A stretch of DNA of 64,000 bases from Streptomyces ambofaciens ATCC 23877 (GTDB lineage: Bacteria; Actinomycetota; Actinomycetes; Streptomycetales; Streptomycetaceae), in NCBI RefSeq assembly GCF_001267885.1, contig NZ_CP012382.1:2529001-2593000 (forward strand), given 5' to 3'. Numbering within the stretch: position 1 is the first letter of the stretch; every line of letters begins with the position of its first letter. Positions 42,494-52,116 of the stretch are shown piece by piece. Made by a program: the position numbers and the translations under genes. Under the pieces are notes generated by a model. The model did not search any database and had not been told where the DNA came from. It saw only the letters and a program-made list of their open reading frames with translations.

Positions 42494-43234
42494 CTAGGTG
42501 CACCACCACAGGAAGCGGTCGCACGTTTCCGTCGGGGTCGGGTCCGGAGTCGGTGTCGGGGTGGGGGTGGCGGCCGGCGGTGGGGCGTCCGGGGTCGTCG
42601 ACGGGGGCCGCGGGGGCGGCGTCTCCTGCGGCTCCGTGGCCGCGGGCGCGGACGGGTCCTCGCCCGCGTCCGGCGTTCGCGGGTCCTCCACCTCGGGGGA
42701 CTCCGACGCCGACCGCGAGGCCGAGGCCGAGGAGGAGGCCGAGGACGAGGCGGAGGCCGACGCGCCGGGGGACGAGGCGCCCGAGGCCGGAGTCGTCCTC
42801 GACGTCCCGTCGACCGGTACGGCCGACGTCTCCCCCACCTCCCGGGTCACCCCGCCGTCCGTCGTCTCGTCCCCGGCGGCCGCCGGCCTCGCCGGGGAGC
42901 CCGGGGCGTCCATGCCGAGTTCCGCGAGGCTCAGTCCGCCGGCCGCCAGGACGAATCCCGCGGTGACGAGCAGGGTGCGGCGGCGGCGTCGGCGGTGCGC
43001 GGCGGCCTTGCGGTCGCGGCGACTGGCCCGGCCGCCCGCGGAGGCGTCGTCCGGGGTCTCGTCGGACGCGTCCACCTCCTCCGCGGTCGGCGGTACGGGC
43101 GCCGTGCGCTGCGTGCGGTCCGTGCGGTCCGCCAAGTGGTCGTCGGGCGGGTGGAGTCCGTCGGCGGGGGTGCCGCAGCCCGGGCAGGCGAGGGCGCCGT
43201 TGAGGTGCCGTCGGCACGGGAGGCAGTAGTCCAT
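42494..43234 (-). CDS. SCO2400-family zinc-ribbon membrane protein
   Basis: The 246-residue protein begins MDYCLPCRRHLNGALACPGCG, two CxxC knuckles forming a zinc ribbon in the cytosol. A basic stretch (RRDRKAAAHRRRRRR) and one transmembrane helix (TLLVTAGFVLAAGGLSLAEL) follow. A long external Ser/Ala/Pro/Thr-rich region (about residues 105-235) ends with CDRFLWWCT, where two cysteines could form a disulfide. The order matches what I recall as the SCO2400 family of Streptomyces, function unknown. The topology suggests a sensor or cell-wall-spanning anchor. Confidence 0.83.
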   Translation of the reverse strand: MDYCLPCRRHLNGALACPGCGTPADGLHPPDDHLADRTDRTQRTAPVPPTAEEVDASDETPDDASAGGRASRRDRKAAAHRRRRRRTLLVTAGFVLAAGGLSLAELGMDAPGSPARPAAAGDETTDGGVTREVGETSAVPVDGTSRTTPASGASSPGASASASSSASSSASASRSASESPEVEDPRTPDAGEDPSAPAATEPQETPPPRPPSTTPDAPPPAATPTPTPTPDPTPTETCDRFLWWCT

Positions 43235-43416
43235 GACGCGGGAAGGTTAAGTTCCGCAACGGCCGTGTTCCTAGAGGCCGCTGTGAAGGTTGTGTGGGGA
43301 AGCGGCCGGGGCCGCTCCGCGCCGACTTTCCAAACTGCCGAAACCGTTATGTGTCCGACCCATTGACACCCCCACCGCCCCCTCCTTACTGTCACGCCAG
43401 CATTTCGAACGAGTGA

Positions 43417-43430
43417 CGAAATATCGAACA
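43417..43430 (+). promoter_or_regulatory. Shared 14-bp motif before the galactonate-type operon (copy 1)
   Basis: CGAAATATCGAACA ends 18 bases upstream of the dehydratase GTG. It is preceded by ATTTCG at 43402-43407, which with CGAAAT at 43417-43422 makes an inverted repeat with a nine-base spacer. A copy differing at one base lies before the gene at 45750. Such sites suggest one repressor for both transcription units; the regulator is not in this window. Confidence 0.55.
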
Positions 43431-43448
43431 CAGCGAGGGGCAACCGCC

Positions 43449-44615
43449 GTGCGCATCACCGGAATCAGCACACACGTGGTCGGGACGCCGTGGCGCAACC
43501 TGACCTACGTCCAGGTGCACACCGACGAGGGCATCACCGGAGTCGGCGAGACCCGGATGCTGGGGCACACCGACGCTCTCCTCGGCTACCTGAAGGAAGC
43601 CGAGGCCAACCACATTCTCGGATCCGACCCGTTCGCTGTCGAGGACCTGGTCCGCCGCATGAAGTACGGCGACTACGGCCGGGCGGGCGAGATCGTGATG
43701 TCCGGTATCGCGGTCGTGGAGATGGCGTGCTGGGACATCAAGGGCAAGGCCCTCGGCGTCCCGGTCTGGCAGCTCCTCGGCGGCAAGGTCACCGACAAGG
43801 TCAAGGCGTACGCCAACGGCTGGTACACCACGGAGCGGACCCCGGAGGCGTACCACAAGGCCGCGCAGGGGGTCATGGAGCGCGGGTACCGGGCGCTGAA
43901 GATCGACCCGTTCGGCACCGGGCACTTCGAACTCGACCACGAGCAGAGCCTGTACGCCGTCTCGCTGATCGAGGCCGTGCGGGACGCCATCGGGCCGGAC
44001 GCCGAGCTGATGCTGGAGATGCACGGCCGGTTCTCGCCCTCCACCGCCGTCCGGCTCGCGCGCGAACTCGCGCCCTTCAAGCCGGCCTGGCTGGAGGAGC
44101 CGGTGCCGCCGGAGAACCTCAAGGCGCTGCGGAAGGTCGCCGAGAAGGTCGACATCCCCGTGGCCACCGGTGAGCGCATCCACGACCGGATCGAGTTCCG
44201 CGAGCTGTTCGAGGACCAGTCCGTGGACATCATCCAGCCCGACGTCGGCCACATCGGCGGCATCTGGGAGACCCGCAAGCTCGCCGCCACCGCCGAGACC
44301 CACTACACCCTGGTGGCCCCGCACAACGTGGGCGGACCGGTGCTGACCGCCGCCAGCCTCCAGGTCGGGTTCACCTCCCCGAACTTCAAGATCCTGGAGC
44401 ACTTCAACGACTTCGCCGACGCGGAGATCAAGAAGGTGGTCAAGGGCGCGCCACAGGTGGACCCGGAGGACGGGTGCTTCCACCTCTCCCACGCCCCCGG
44501 CCTCGGCGTCGAGCTGGACACCGACGCGGCGGCCGAGTTCCCGCAGCAGCAGGCCCGCTTCGACCTGTGGGCCGAGGGCTGGGAGCAGCGCAAGCCCAAG
44601 GGGTCCGGGGCATGA
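43449..44615 (+). CDS. dgoD: Mandelate racemase/muconate-lactonising family sugar acid dehydratase (galactonate dehydratase-like)
   Basis: GTG 43449 starts a 388-residue enolase-superfamily enzyme. The N-terminal capping domain includes WRNLTYVQVHTDEGITGVGE. The barrel has metal ligands in LMLEMHGRF, WLEEPVPPEN and VATGERI, and a general-acid/base His in VAPHNVGGPVL. This arrangement is typical of acid sugar dehydratases such as D-galactonate and D-mannonate dehydratases, which make 2-keto-3-deoxy acids. It overlaps the alcohol dehydrogenase gene by four bases. The exact sugar acid is inferred from similarity in style. Confidence 0.86.
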   Translation: MRITGISTHVVGTPWRNLTYVQVHTDEGITGVGETRMLGHTDALLGYLKEAEANHILGSDPFAVEDLVRRMKYGDYGRAGEIVMSGIAVVEMACWDIKGKALGVPVWQLLGGKVTDKVKAYANGWYTTERTPEAYHKAAQGVMERGYRALKIDPFGTGHFELDHEQSLYAVSLIEAVRDAIGPDAELMLEMHGRFSPSTAVRLARELAPFKPAWLEEPVPPENLKALRKVAEKVDIPVATGERIHDRIEFRELFEDQSVDIIQPDVGHIGGIWETRKLAATAETHYTLVAPHNVGGPVLTAASLQVGFTSPNFKILEHFNDFADAEIKKVVKGAPQVDPEDGCFHLSHAPGLGVELDTDAAAEFPQQQARFDLWAEGWEQRKPKGSGA

Positions 44616-45616
44616 GCGGCGCGGTCGTCATCGACGCGCCGGGCGAGCACCGGCTCGTGCCGCACGAGCCGCGCGAGCCCGGTCCCGGTGAGGCCCTGGT
44701 CCGGGTGCACGCGGCCGGGATCTGCGGCAGCGACCGCGAGGTGTACCAGGGCAACCGGCCCGAGGGGTACGTGCGTTACCCGGTCACCCCCGGGCACGAG
44801 TGGTCCGGGACCGTGGAGCGGGTCGGCGCCGGGGTGCCCGCCTCCCTGGCCGGGCGCGGGGTCGTCGGTGAGGGGTTCCGCAACTGCCAGGTCTGCGACC
44901 GCTGCCACGCGGGCGAGACGACGCTGTGCACGGCCGGGTACGAGGAGACGGGCTTCACCCGGCCCGGGGCCATGGCGCCCACGCTGACGCTGCCCGCCCG
45001 GCTCCTGCACGTCCTGCCGGACGGCGCCGACCTCACCGCCGCCGCCCTGCTGGAGCCCGCCGCCTGCATCGCCGCCGCCGCGCTCAAGGCGAACGCCCGC
45101 CCCGGCGAGCGGGTCGCCGTCGTCGGCACCGGGACGCTCGGCATGTTCGCCGTGCAGTTCCTGCGCGCCGCGTCCCCGGGCGAGCTGCTGGTCGTGGGCA
45201 CGCGCGGGGACCGGGAGGCGCTGTCGCGGCAGTACGGCGCGACCGACTTCCGGACCAAGGACCAGCCGCTCCCCGACGACTTCGACGTCGTCGTCGAGAC
45301 CGCCGGGTCCGCCGACGCCGCCCGCACGGCCGCCGCGCTGCTCCGCAGGGGCGGGCGTCTGGTCCTGACCGGCATCCCCGCCCCGGGCGCCGACGGGCTC
45401 GACCCCACCGACCTGGTGGTGCGCCAGTTGGAGGTGCACACCGTCTTCGGGGCGCCGCCGGACGCCTGGGCGCACACCGTGCGGGTCTTCGCGGCCGGTC
45501 TGCTCGACCCGCGGCCGCTGGTGACGCACGAGCTGCCGCTCGACGGGTTCGCCGAGGCCATCGAGCTGGTGGGGTCCGGCGACCCGAAGGTCGGCAAGGT
45601 ACTGCTCCGGCCCTGA
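44612..45616 (+). CDS. Zinc-dependent alcohol (sugar) dehydrogenase, MDR family
   Basis: The ATG overlaps the dehydratase stop (ATGA), so the two are coupled. About 334 residues. Catalytic zinc ligands: Cys in GICGSDREV, His and Glu in PGHEWSG. The structural zinc lobe is CQVCDRCHAGETTLC with four cysteines, and the nucleotide loop is VVGTGTLGMFAVQFL. The family includes threonine, sorbitol and L-galactonate dehydrogenases. Coupled to a sugar acid dehydratase, it most likely oxidises a sugar or sugar acid in the same catabolic route. Confidence 0.9.
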   Translation: MSGAVVIDAPGEHRLVPHEPREPGPGEALVRVHAAGICGSDREVYQGNRPEGYVRYPVTPGHEWSGTVERVGAGVPASLAGRGVVGEGFRNCQVCDRCHAGETTLCTAGYEETGFTRPGAMAPTLTLPARLLHVLPDGADLTAAALLEPAACIAAAALKANARPGERVAVVGTGTLGMFAVQFLRAASPGELLVVGTRGDREALSRQYGATDFRTKDQPLPDDFDVVVETAGSADAARTAAALLRRGGRLVLTGIPAPGADGLDPTDLVVRQLEVHTVFGAPPDAWAHTVRVFAAGLLDPRPLVTHELPLDGFAEAIELVGSGDPKVGKVLLRP

Positions 45617-45632
45617 CGCCGCCCCCTGAGCC

Positions 45633-45677
45633 GTACGCCGGTACGGGGGCGACCTGACGGCCTCCGTACCGGCGTAC
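45633..45677 (+). terminator. Hairpin after the dehydratase-dehydrogenase pair
   Basis: GTACGCCGGTACGG at 45633-45646 pairs perfectly with CCGTACCGGCGTAC at 45664-45677 around a 17-base loop. It separates the operon from the next gene, which has its own copy of the shared motif. Confidence 0.7.
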
Positions 45678-45722
45678 ACCCATCCGCACGGGCTTCTCCT
45701 CCCCAGAGCCGCGAACCCCGTC

Positions 45723-45736
45723 CGAAATACCGAACA
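45723..45736 (+). promoter_or_regulatory. Shared 14-bp motif (copy 2) before the TIM-barrel-like gene
   Basis: CGAAATACCGAACA lies 13 bases upstream of GTG 45750 and matches the copy at 43417-43430 in 13 of 14 positions. Its closeness to the start would let a bound repressor block initiation. Confidence 0.55.
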
Positions 45737-45749
45737 TTAAGGACAGCTT

Positions 45750-46721
45750 GTGACCGACGCTTCCGCCAAGGCCGCCGCACGCAGGCCCGGCGAGCAGGCG
45801 CTCGCCGCGCTCGGCCTGGCCGCGCCCGCCCTCGACCCCGCCGACGCCTCGCCGCACTCCTTCCCGGGCGGGGGCCGCTGGCGCACCGAGATCCCCTCCG
45901 TCGAGGGTCCCGAGGCACTGGGGGTGGTACTGAAGGAGTCCTCGCGGCTGGACGTGCCGATCCACCGGATCAGCCAGGGCAGCGGCGTGTGGATGCTGAC
46001 CGACGCCGAGATCACCGAGATGGTCGAGGCCACCGCCGAACGCGACATCGAGCTCTGCCTGTTCACCGGCCCGCGCGGCACCTGGGACATCGGCGGCTCC
46101 ACCCGCACCGACTCGGGCGGCGCGGGTCTGAGGGCACGCGGTCACGACGCGGTCGCCGGGTGCGTCGAGGACGCCGTGCGCGCCACGGAGCTGGGCGTCA
46201 CGTGCCTGCTCGTCGCCGACGAGGGCGTGCTGTGGACGCTGCACCGGGCGCGCGCCGCCGGCCTCCTCCCGGCCGGCACCACGCTCAAGCTCTCCGCGCT
46301 CGTGGGGCCGGTCAACCCGGCCTCGTACGCGGTGTACGAGCGGCTCGGCGCCGACTCCATCAACGTGCCCAGCGACCTGACGACGGATCACCTGACCGAG
46401 ATCCGGCGGGTTTCGGCCGCCCCGATGGACATGTACATCGAGGCTCCCGACGACCTCGGCGGCTACGTGCGGATGTACGAGGTCGCCGAGCTGATCCGGC
46501 GCGGCGCCCCGCTGTACCTGAAGTTCGGCCTCTCCAAGACGCCCGGCATCTATCCGTACGGCCACCACCTGCGGGAGTTGACGCTGGCCACGGCCAAGGA
46601 GCGGGTGCGGCGCGGCCGGCTGGCGCTGGACCTGCTCGCGCGGCACGGGGCGGAGGGGGACATGGCACCGCTCGGCTCGCGGGAGCCGGGCCCGCTCAAC
46701 CGGTTCGAGATCTCGTCATAA
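45750..46721 (+). CDS. TIM-barrel-like protein annotated as U32 peptidase type
   Basis: GTG 45750 follows AAGGA. The 323-residue cytosolic protein has repeating beta/alpha units ([82 protein letters not shown]). Its layout is like the U32 peptidase group, whose annotated members are often not proteases but RNA- or cofactor-modifying enzymes. No iron-sulfur cysteine set of such enzymes is visible. Its position between the galactonate-type operon and a sugar ABC transporter, and its shared upstream motif, argue for a sugar-catabolic role. I do not assign the reaction. Confidence 0.65.
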   Translation: MTDASAKAAARRPGEQALAALGLAAPALDPADASPHSFPGGGRWRTEIPSVEGPEALGVVLKESSRLDVPIHRISQGSGVWMLTDAEITEMVEATAERDIELCLFTGPRGTWDIGGSTRTDSGGAGLRARGHDAVAGCVEDAVRATELGVTCLLVADEGVLWTLHRARAAGLLPAGTTLKLSALVGPVNPASYAVYERLGADSINVPSDLTTDHLTEIRRVSAAPMDMYIEAPDDLGGYVRMYEVAELIRRGAPLYLKFGLSKTPGIYPYGHHLRELTLATAKERVRRGRLALDLLARHGAEGDMAPLGSREPGPLNRFEISS

Positions 46722-46851
46722 CGTTCCGGAAACTCCCTTCACAAAAGAAGACACGACCGCGCACAATCCCACACACCTGCTCTCGGTCGATCCACCCTCA
46801 CGTGCCGGCACCACCCGACCGAACCCTGCACCCACATCAAGGATGATGACC

Positions 46852-47961
46852 ATGCGCAACCGCAGAGCCGCACTCGCCGCGATGGCCTCCGCCGCCTCCC
46901 TCGCCCTCACGCTGACCGCCTGCGGCCAGAGCGGAGAGGGCGGCAGCGAAGAGGACAAGGGCGGCGCCGACGGCGGCACCATCGGCATCGCGATGCCGAC
47001 CAAGTCCTCCGAGCGCTGGATCGCCGACGGCGCCAACGTCGAGAAGGAACTGAAGGCCAAGGGGTACGAGACCAAGCTCGTCTACGGCGAGGACGACCCG
47101 GACCAGCAGGTCTCCCAGATCGAGAACATGATCACCCAGGGCGTGGACGCCCTGATCGTCGCGGCGATCGACAACAAGTCGCTGGGCAACGTGCTCCAGC
47201 AGGCCAAGGACGCCGACATCCCGGTCATTTCCTACGACCGGCTGATCCTCGGCACGGAGAACGTCGACTACTACGCCTCGTTCGACAACGAGAAGGTCGG
47301 CGAGCTCCAGGGCGGCTACATCGTCGACAAGCTCGGTCTGAAGGCGGGCAAGAAGGGCCCCTTCAACGTCGAGCTGTTCGCCGGCTCCAACGACGACAAC
47401 AACACCAAGTACTTCTTCCAGGGCGCGATGAACGTCCTCAAGCCCTACATGGACAAGGGCGAGGTGGTCGTCCGCTCCAAGCAGACCGCCCTGAACCAGG
47501 TGACCACGCTGCGCTGGGACGGCGGCACCGCGCAGAAGCGCATGGACGACCTGCTCACCTCCACTTACCGCAGCGCCCGGGTCGACGCGGTGCTCTCGCC
47601 GTACGACGGCATCTCCATCGGCATCCTCTCCGCGCTCAAGTCGGACGGCTACGGCTCGAAGGCCAAGCCGATGCCGGTCGTCACGGGCCAGGACGCCGAG
47701 GTCGCCTCGGTGAAGTCGATCATCGCCGGTGAGCAGACGCAGACCGTCTACAAGGACCTGCGCCAGCTCGCCAAGGTCGCCTCGAACATGGTCGACGCGG
47801 TCCTGAACGACAAGAAGCCCGAGACCAACGACACCAAGTCCTACGACAACGGTGCCAAGGTCGTCCCCGCCTACCTGCTCCAGCCGGTCAGCGTGGACAA
47901 GGCCAACTACGAGAAGGAGCTCGTCGACGGCGGCTACTACACCGCCGGCGACCTCAAGTAA
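46852..47961 (+). CDS. chvE: Multiple-monosaccharide ABC transporter, substrate-binding lipoprotein (ChvE type)
   Basis: A signal peptide with lipobox LTLTAC (Cys24 from ATG 46852) anchors the 369-residue periplasm-side binding protein. [38 protein letters not shown] and [30 protein letters not shown] closely match the ChvE/XylF class that binds arabinose, galactose, glucose and xylose. ATG 46843 is another possible start; AAGGATG is nine bases before ATG 46852. It is the first of three genes for a complete importer and is followed by the ATPase after 32 bases. Confidence 0.93.
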   Translation: MRNRRAALAAMASAASLALTLTACGQSGEGGSEEDKGGADGGTIGIAMPTKSSERWIADGANVEKELKAKGYETKLVYGEDDPDQQVSQIENMITQGVDALIVAAIDNKSLGNVLQQAKDADIPVISYDRLILGTENVDYYASFDNEKVGELQGGYIVDKLGLKAGKKGPFNVELFAGSNDDNNTKYFFQGAMNVLKPYMDKGEVVVRSKQTALNQVTTLRWDGGTAQKRMDDLLTSTYRSARVDAVLSPYDGISIGILSALKSDGYGSKAKPMPVVTGQDAEVASVKSIIAGEQTQTVYKDLRQLAKVASNMVDAVLNDKKPETNDTKSYDNGAKVVPAYLLQPVSVDKANYEKELVDGGYYTAGDLK

Positions 47962-47993
47962 CCGGGCTCCCTCAAGGATTGGAAGGCACGACC

Positions 47994-49544
47994 ATGGCGG
48001 GACCCGTCCTGGAGATGCGCTCGATCGTCAAGACCTTTCCCGGTGTCAAAGCGCTGTCGGACGTCACGCTGACCGTCCGCCAGGGCGAGGTCCACGCCAT
48101 CTGCGGGGAGAACGGCGCCGGCAAGTCGACCCTGATGAAGGTGCTCTCCGGCGTCCATCCGCACGGCAGCTACGAGGGGGACGTCCTCTTCGAGGGCGAG
48201 ACCTGCCGGTTCAAGGACATCCGGGCGAGCGAGCAGCACGGCATCGTCATCATCCACCAGGAGCTGGCGCTGGTGCCGTATCTGTCCATCGCGGAGAACA
48301 TCTTCCTCGGCAACGAGCACGCCAAGCGCGGACTGATCAACTGGAACGACACCCTCCGGCACGCCACCGAACTGCTGCGCCGGGTCGGTCTCGACGAGCA
48401 CCCGGAGACCCGGGTCGCCGACATCGGCGTGGGCAAGCAGCAACTGGTGGAGATCGCCAAGGCACTGTCGAAGAAGGTGAAGCTGCTCATCCTCGACGAG
48501 CCGACGGCGGCGCTCAACGACGAGGACAGCGGCAAGCTGCTCGACCTGATCCTCTCGCTGAAGGAACAGGGCATGACCTCGATCATCATCTCGCACAAGC
48601 TGAACGAGATCCGCCGGGTCGCCGACTCGGTCACGATCATCCGCGACGGGCAGTCCATCGAGACGCTCGACGTGAAGGCGGCGGAGACGACCGAGGACCG
48701 GATCATCAGCGGGATGGTCGGCCGCGACCTGGAGAACCGCTTCCCGGACCGGACGCCGCACCACCCGGAGGAGGGGTCCGCGCCCGCCCTGGAGATCCGC
48801 AACTGGACCGTGCACCACCCCATCGACCAGCAGCGCAAGGTCGTCGACGACGTCTCGATCGAGGTGCGGCGCGGCGAGATCGTCGGCATCGCCGGGCTCA
48901 TGGGCGCGGGCCGCACGGAACTCGCGATGAGCGTCTTCGGCCGCACCTACGGCCGGTACGCGGGCGGCACGGTCCTCAGGGACGGCACCGAGATCCGCAC
49001 GAAGAGCGTCCCGGAGGCGGTCGGGCACGGCATCGCGTACGTCACCGAGGACCGCAAGCACTACGGCCTCAACCTCATCGACACCATCAACCGGAACATC
49101 TCGCTGACCGCGCTGGGCAAGGTCGCCAAGCGGGGTGTGGTCGACGAGCACGGGGAGCGGCAGGTCGCCGAGGGCTTCCGCAAGTCGATGAACATCAAGG
49201 CGCCGACCGTCTTCGAGCCGGTGGGCAAGCTGTCCGGCGGCAACCAGCAGAAGGTCGTCCTCAGCAAGTGGATCTTCGCGGGTCCCGAGGTGCTGATCCT
49301 GGACGAGCCCACGCGCGGGATCGACGTGGGCGCCAAGTACGAGATCTACACGGTCATCGACCAGCTGGCCGCCCAGGGCAAGGCGGTCGTCTTCATCTCC
49401 TCCGAGCTGCCGGAGCTGCTCGGTATGTGCGACCGCATCTACACGATGGCCGCGGGCCGGCTGACGGGTGAGTTCTCGCGGGCCGAGGCCTCGCAGGAAG
49501 CGCTGATGCGTCAGATGACGAAGGACAAAGAGGTAACCCGATGA
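47994..49544 (+). CDS. mmsA: Multiple-monosaccharide ABC transporter ATPase (MmsA/GguA type)
   Basis: The 516-residue protein has two ABC domains, as in ribose/xylose-class ATPases. Domain 1: Walker [11 protein letters not shown]-loop HQELALVP, Walker [11 protein letters not shown]. Domain 2: [17 protein letters not shown] as degenerate Walker A, signature [15 protein letters not shown] and [14 protein letters not shown]. Domain 1 has [15 protein letters not shown] where LSGGQ-type sequence is usual, so the sites are asymmetric. It drives import through the permease encoded next, with which it overlaps by four bases. Confidence 0.95.
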   Translation: MAGPVLEMRSIVKTFPGVKALSDVTLTVRQGEVHAICGENGAGKSTLMKVLSGVHPHGSYEGDVLFEGETCRFKDIRASEQHGIVIIHQELALVPYLSIAENIFLGNEHAKRGLINWNDTLRHATELLRRVGLDEHPETRVADIGVGKQQLVEIAKALSKKVKLLILDEPTAALNDEDSGKLLDLILSLKEQGMTSIIISHKLNEIRRVADSVTIIRDGQSIETLDVKAAETTEDRIISGMVGRDLENRFPDRTPHHPEEGSAPALEIRNWTVHHPIDQQRKVVDDVSIEVRRGEIVGIAGLMGAGRTELAMSVFGRTYGRYAGGTVLRDGTEIRTKSVPEAVGHGIAYVTEDRKHYGLNLIDTINRNISLTALGKVAKRGVVDEHGERQVAEGFRKSMNIKAPTVFEPVGKLSGGNQQKVVLSKWIFAGPEVLILDEPTRGIDVGAKYEIYTVIDQLAAQGKAVVFISSELPELLGMCDRIYTMAAGRLTGEFSRAEASQEALMRQMTKDKEVTR

Positions 49545-50785
49545 GCACGGACGTGACCGCCAAGACCCCGGCCCCCGCGCCGTCCGGCCAGGGCGGGTCG
49601 GCCGCCGGGGACGGGCTGCTGCGGCTGATGCTGGACGGCATGCGCCGCAACATGCGGCAGTACGGCATGCTGATCGCCCTCGCCCTGATCGTGGCGCTGT
49701 TCGCGGTGTGGTCGGACGGCGACCTGCTGCTGCCGCGCAACGTCTCCAACCTGGTGCTGCAGAACAGCTACATCCTGATCCTCGCGATCGGCATGATGCT
49801 CGTCATCATCGCGGGCCACATCGACCTGTCGGTCGGCTCACTGACCGCGTTCATCGGCGCGATGGCCGCCGTGCTGATGGTCGAGAACGACCTCTCCTGG
49901 CCCGTGGCGGTGGTGCTGTGCCTGGCCATCGGCGCCGTCGCGGGCGCGGTGCAGGGGTTCTTCATCGCCTATCTCGGCATACCGTCGTTCATCGTGACCC
50001 TCGCGGGCATGCTGCTCTTCCGCGGTCTCACCGAGATCTTCCTGGAGGGCCAGACCCTCGGCCCGTTCCCGAAGGACCTGCAGAAGGTCGCCAACGGCTT
50101 CCTGCCCGAGGTCGGCCCGGACACCAACTACCACAACCTCACGCTGCTGCTGGGCTTCGCGCTGATCGCGTTCGTGGTGTACCAGGAGGTCCGCGACCGC
50201 AAGCGGCAGCAGGAGTTCGCGCTCGAGGTGCTGCCGGCCAAGATGTTCCTGCTCAAGCTGGTCGCGCTGATCTCCGCCGTCCTCGTCGTCACGCTGCTGC
50301 TGGCCAGCTACAAGGGCGCCCCGATCGTGCTGCTCATCCTGGGCGCGCTGGTCGTCGGCTTCGGCTACCTCATGCGCAACGCCATCATCGGCCGCCACAT
50401 CTACGCCATCGGCGGCAACCTGCCCGCGGCCAAGCTGTCGGGCGTGAAGGACAAGAAGGTCACCTTCCTGGTCTTCCTGAACATGGGCATGCTCGCGGCC
50501 CTGGCGGGTCTGGTCTTCGCCGCCCGCTTCAACGCGGCCTCTCCCAAGGCCGGCCTCAACTTCGAGCTGGAGGCCATCGCCGCCTCGTTCATCGGCGGCG
50601 CGTCGATGAGCGGCGGCGTCGGCACGGTCCTCGGCGCGATCATCGGCGGTCTGGTCCTGGGCGTGCTGAACAACGGCATGAACCTCGTCGGCATCGGCAC
50701 CGACTGGCAGCAGGTCATCAAGGGCGCGGTGCTGCTGGCGGCCGTCGGGTTCGACGTGTGGAACAAACGCAGGGTCGGTTCGTAG
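49541..50785 (+). CDS. mmsB: Multiple-monosaccharide ABC transporter permease (MmsB/GguB type)
   Basis: The 414-residue protein has about 10-12 transmembrane helices. The family features are [22 protein letters not shown] in the first half, a long central loop with an extra domain ([31 protein letters not shown], typical of the XylH/GguB subgroup), and [29 protein letters not shown] near the end. ATG overlaps the ATPase gene. It forms the pore of the importer, and a strong terminator follows. Confidence 0.95.
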   Translation: MSTDVTAKTPAPAPSGQGGSAAGDGLLRLMLDGMRRNMRQYGMLIALALIVALFAVWSDGDLLLPRNVSNLVLQNSYILILAIGMMLVIIAGHIDLSVGSLTAFIGAMAAVLMVENDLSWPVAVVLCLAIGAVAGAVQGFFIAYLGIPSFIVTLAGMLLFRGLTEIFLEGQTLGPFPKDLQKVANGFLPEVGPDTNYHNLTLLLGFALIAFVVYQEVRDRKRQQEFALEVLPAKMFLLKLVALISAVLVVTLLLASYKGAPIVLLILGALVVGFGYLMRNAIIGRHIYAIGGNLPAAKLSGVKDKKVTFLVFLNMGMLAALAGLVFAARFNAASPKAGLNFELEAIAASFIGGASMSGGVGTVLGAIIGGLVLGVLNNGMNLVGIGTDWQQVIKGAVLLAAVGFDVWNKRRVGS

Positions 50786-50791
50786 GTCCCC

Positions 50792-50819
50792 CGGGCCCCG
50801 CCGACCGAGGCGGGGCCCG
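50792..50819 (+). terminator. Sugar transporter operon terminator
   Basis: CGGGCCCCGCC at 50792-50802 pairs perfectly with GGCGGGGCCCG at 50809-50819 around a six-base loop, six bases after the permease stop. The epimerase gene begins 27 bases further, so read-through may link it to the operon. Confidence 0.75.
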
Positions 50820-50846
50820 CTTCTTTCCCGGAAGTAGGAGCCGTAC

Positions 50847-51995
50847 ATGGAACTGAGCAGACGCACGGTCATCGCATCAGCAGCAGCAGCCGGCCTCGCC
50901 GCCTCCGCGGTCGGCGGCACGGCACACGCCACGGGAGGCAGGAAGCCGGTGAAGGAACTCTTCGGCAGGCTCGCCGACGGCACGAAGGTGTACCGCTGGT
51001 CGCTGGAGAACGGCGGCACGCGGATGAAGGTGCTGTCCTACGGCGGAGTCGTCCAGTCCCTGGAGGTCCCCGACCGCCGGGGCCGCCACGCGAACGTCTC
51101 CCTGGGCTTCGACAACCTCGACGACTACGTGGCGTCCAGCCCCTACTTCGGCGCCCTCATCGGCCGCTACGGCAACCGCATCGGCCGGGGCCGCTTCACC
51201 CTGGACGGCAAGGCGTACCAGCTCTCCGTCAACGACGGCGAGCAGAGCCTGCACGGCGGCGCCCAGGGCTTCGACAAGCGGGTGTGGGACGTCGAGCCGT
51301 TCACCGCGGGCTCCGACGTCGGTCTGACCCTGCACTACACCAGCGTCGACGGCGAGATGGGCTACCCGGGGACGCTCCGGGCGAAGGTGACGTACACCCT
51401 CACCCGGCGCGGGGAGTGGCGCATCGACTACGAGGCCACCACCGACAAGGCCACCGTCGTCAACCTCACCAGCCACGTCTACTGGAACCTGGCGGGCGAG
51501 GGCAGCGGCACGATCGAGGACCACGAGCTGTCGATCGCCGCGTCCCGCTACACGCCCACCGACGCGGGCCTGATCCCGACGGGTGAGCTGGCGAAGGTGT
51601 CCGGCACGCCCTTCGACTTCCGCCGGGCCAAGTCCATCGGCCGGGACCTCCGCGACGCCCACCCGCAGTTGGTCACCGCCAAGGGCTTCGACCACAACTG
51701 GGTGCTGGACAAGGGCGTCACCGACCGCCCCGAGCACATCGCCACCCTGCGCGACCGCGCCTCCGGCCGCACCCTGCGCATCGCCACCGACCAGCCGGGC
51801 CTGCAGTTCTACTCGGGCAACTTCCTCGACGGCACCCTGACCGGCACCGGCGGCTCCCTCTACCGCCAGGGCGACGCCCTGTGCCTGGAGACGCAGCGCT
51901 TCCCGGACTCGCCGAACCAGCCGTCGTTCCCGTCGACGGTGCTGCGGCCCGGGCAGACGTACCGGACGACGACGGTGCACTCGTTCGACGCGTGA
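50847..51995 (+). CDS. Secreted aldose 1-epimerase
   Basis: The 382-residue protein begins MELSRRTVIASAAAAGLAASAVGGTAHA, a Tat-type signal with the SRRxVI motif, so a folded enzyme is exported. The mature part is a GalM-family mutarotase with QSLHGGAQGFDKRVW, catalytic His in NLTSHVYWNLAG, DHNWVLDKG and catalytic Glu in CLETQRFPDSPNQPSF. Preceded by AAGTAGGAG. It follows the ABC transporter and presumably equilibrates anomers outside the cell for uptake. It is a paralogue of the cytosolic enzyme at 34782-35762. Confidence 0.93.
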   Translation: MELSRRTVIASAAAAGLAASAVGGTAHATGGRKPVKELFGRLADGTKVYRWSLENGGTRMKVLSYGGVVQSLEVPDRRGRHANVSLGFDNLDDYVASSPYFGALIGRYGNRIGRGRFTLDGKAYQLSVNDGEQSLHGGAQGFDKRVWDVEPFTAGSDVGLTLHYTSVDGEMGYPGTLRAKVTYTLTRRGEWRIDYEATTDKATVVNLTSHVYWNLAGEGSGTIEDHELSIAASRYTPTDAGLIPTGELAKVSGTPFDFRRAKSIGRDLRDAHPQLVTAKGFDHNWVLDKGVTDRPEHIATLRDRASGRTLRIATDQPGLQFYSGNFLDGTLTGTGGSLYRQGDALCLETQRFPDSPNQPSFPSTVLRPGQTYRTTTVHSFDA

Positions 51996-52068
51996 GGGCC
52001 TGACGGCCCGGGGAGGGCACACTTCCTTCACACGCGTTGAACGACGCCTCCCCCGCCTCCGTATGTAA

Positions 52069-52100
52069 GGGCGGCCCGCGCTCCCCCGCGCGGGCCGCCC
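52069..52100 (+). terminator. Hairpin between the epimerase and aminotransferase genes
   Basis: GGGCGGCCCGCGC at 52069-52081 pairs perfectly with GCGCGGGCCGCCC at 52088-52100 around a six-base loop. It lies 74 bases after the epimerase stop and 17 bases before the next start, so it is either the epimerase terminator or a leader structure of the aminotransferase mRNA. Confidence 0.7.
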
Positions 52101-52116
52101 ACCGACGGAGGTCCAC

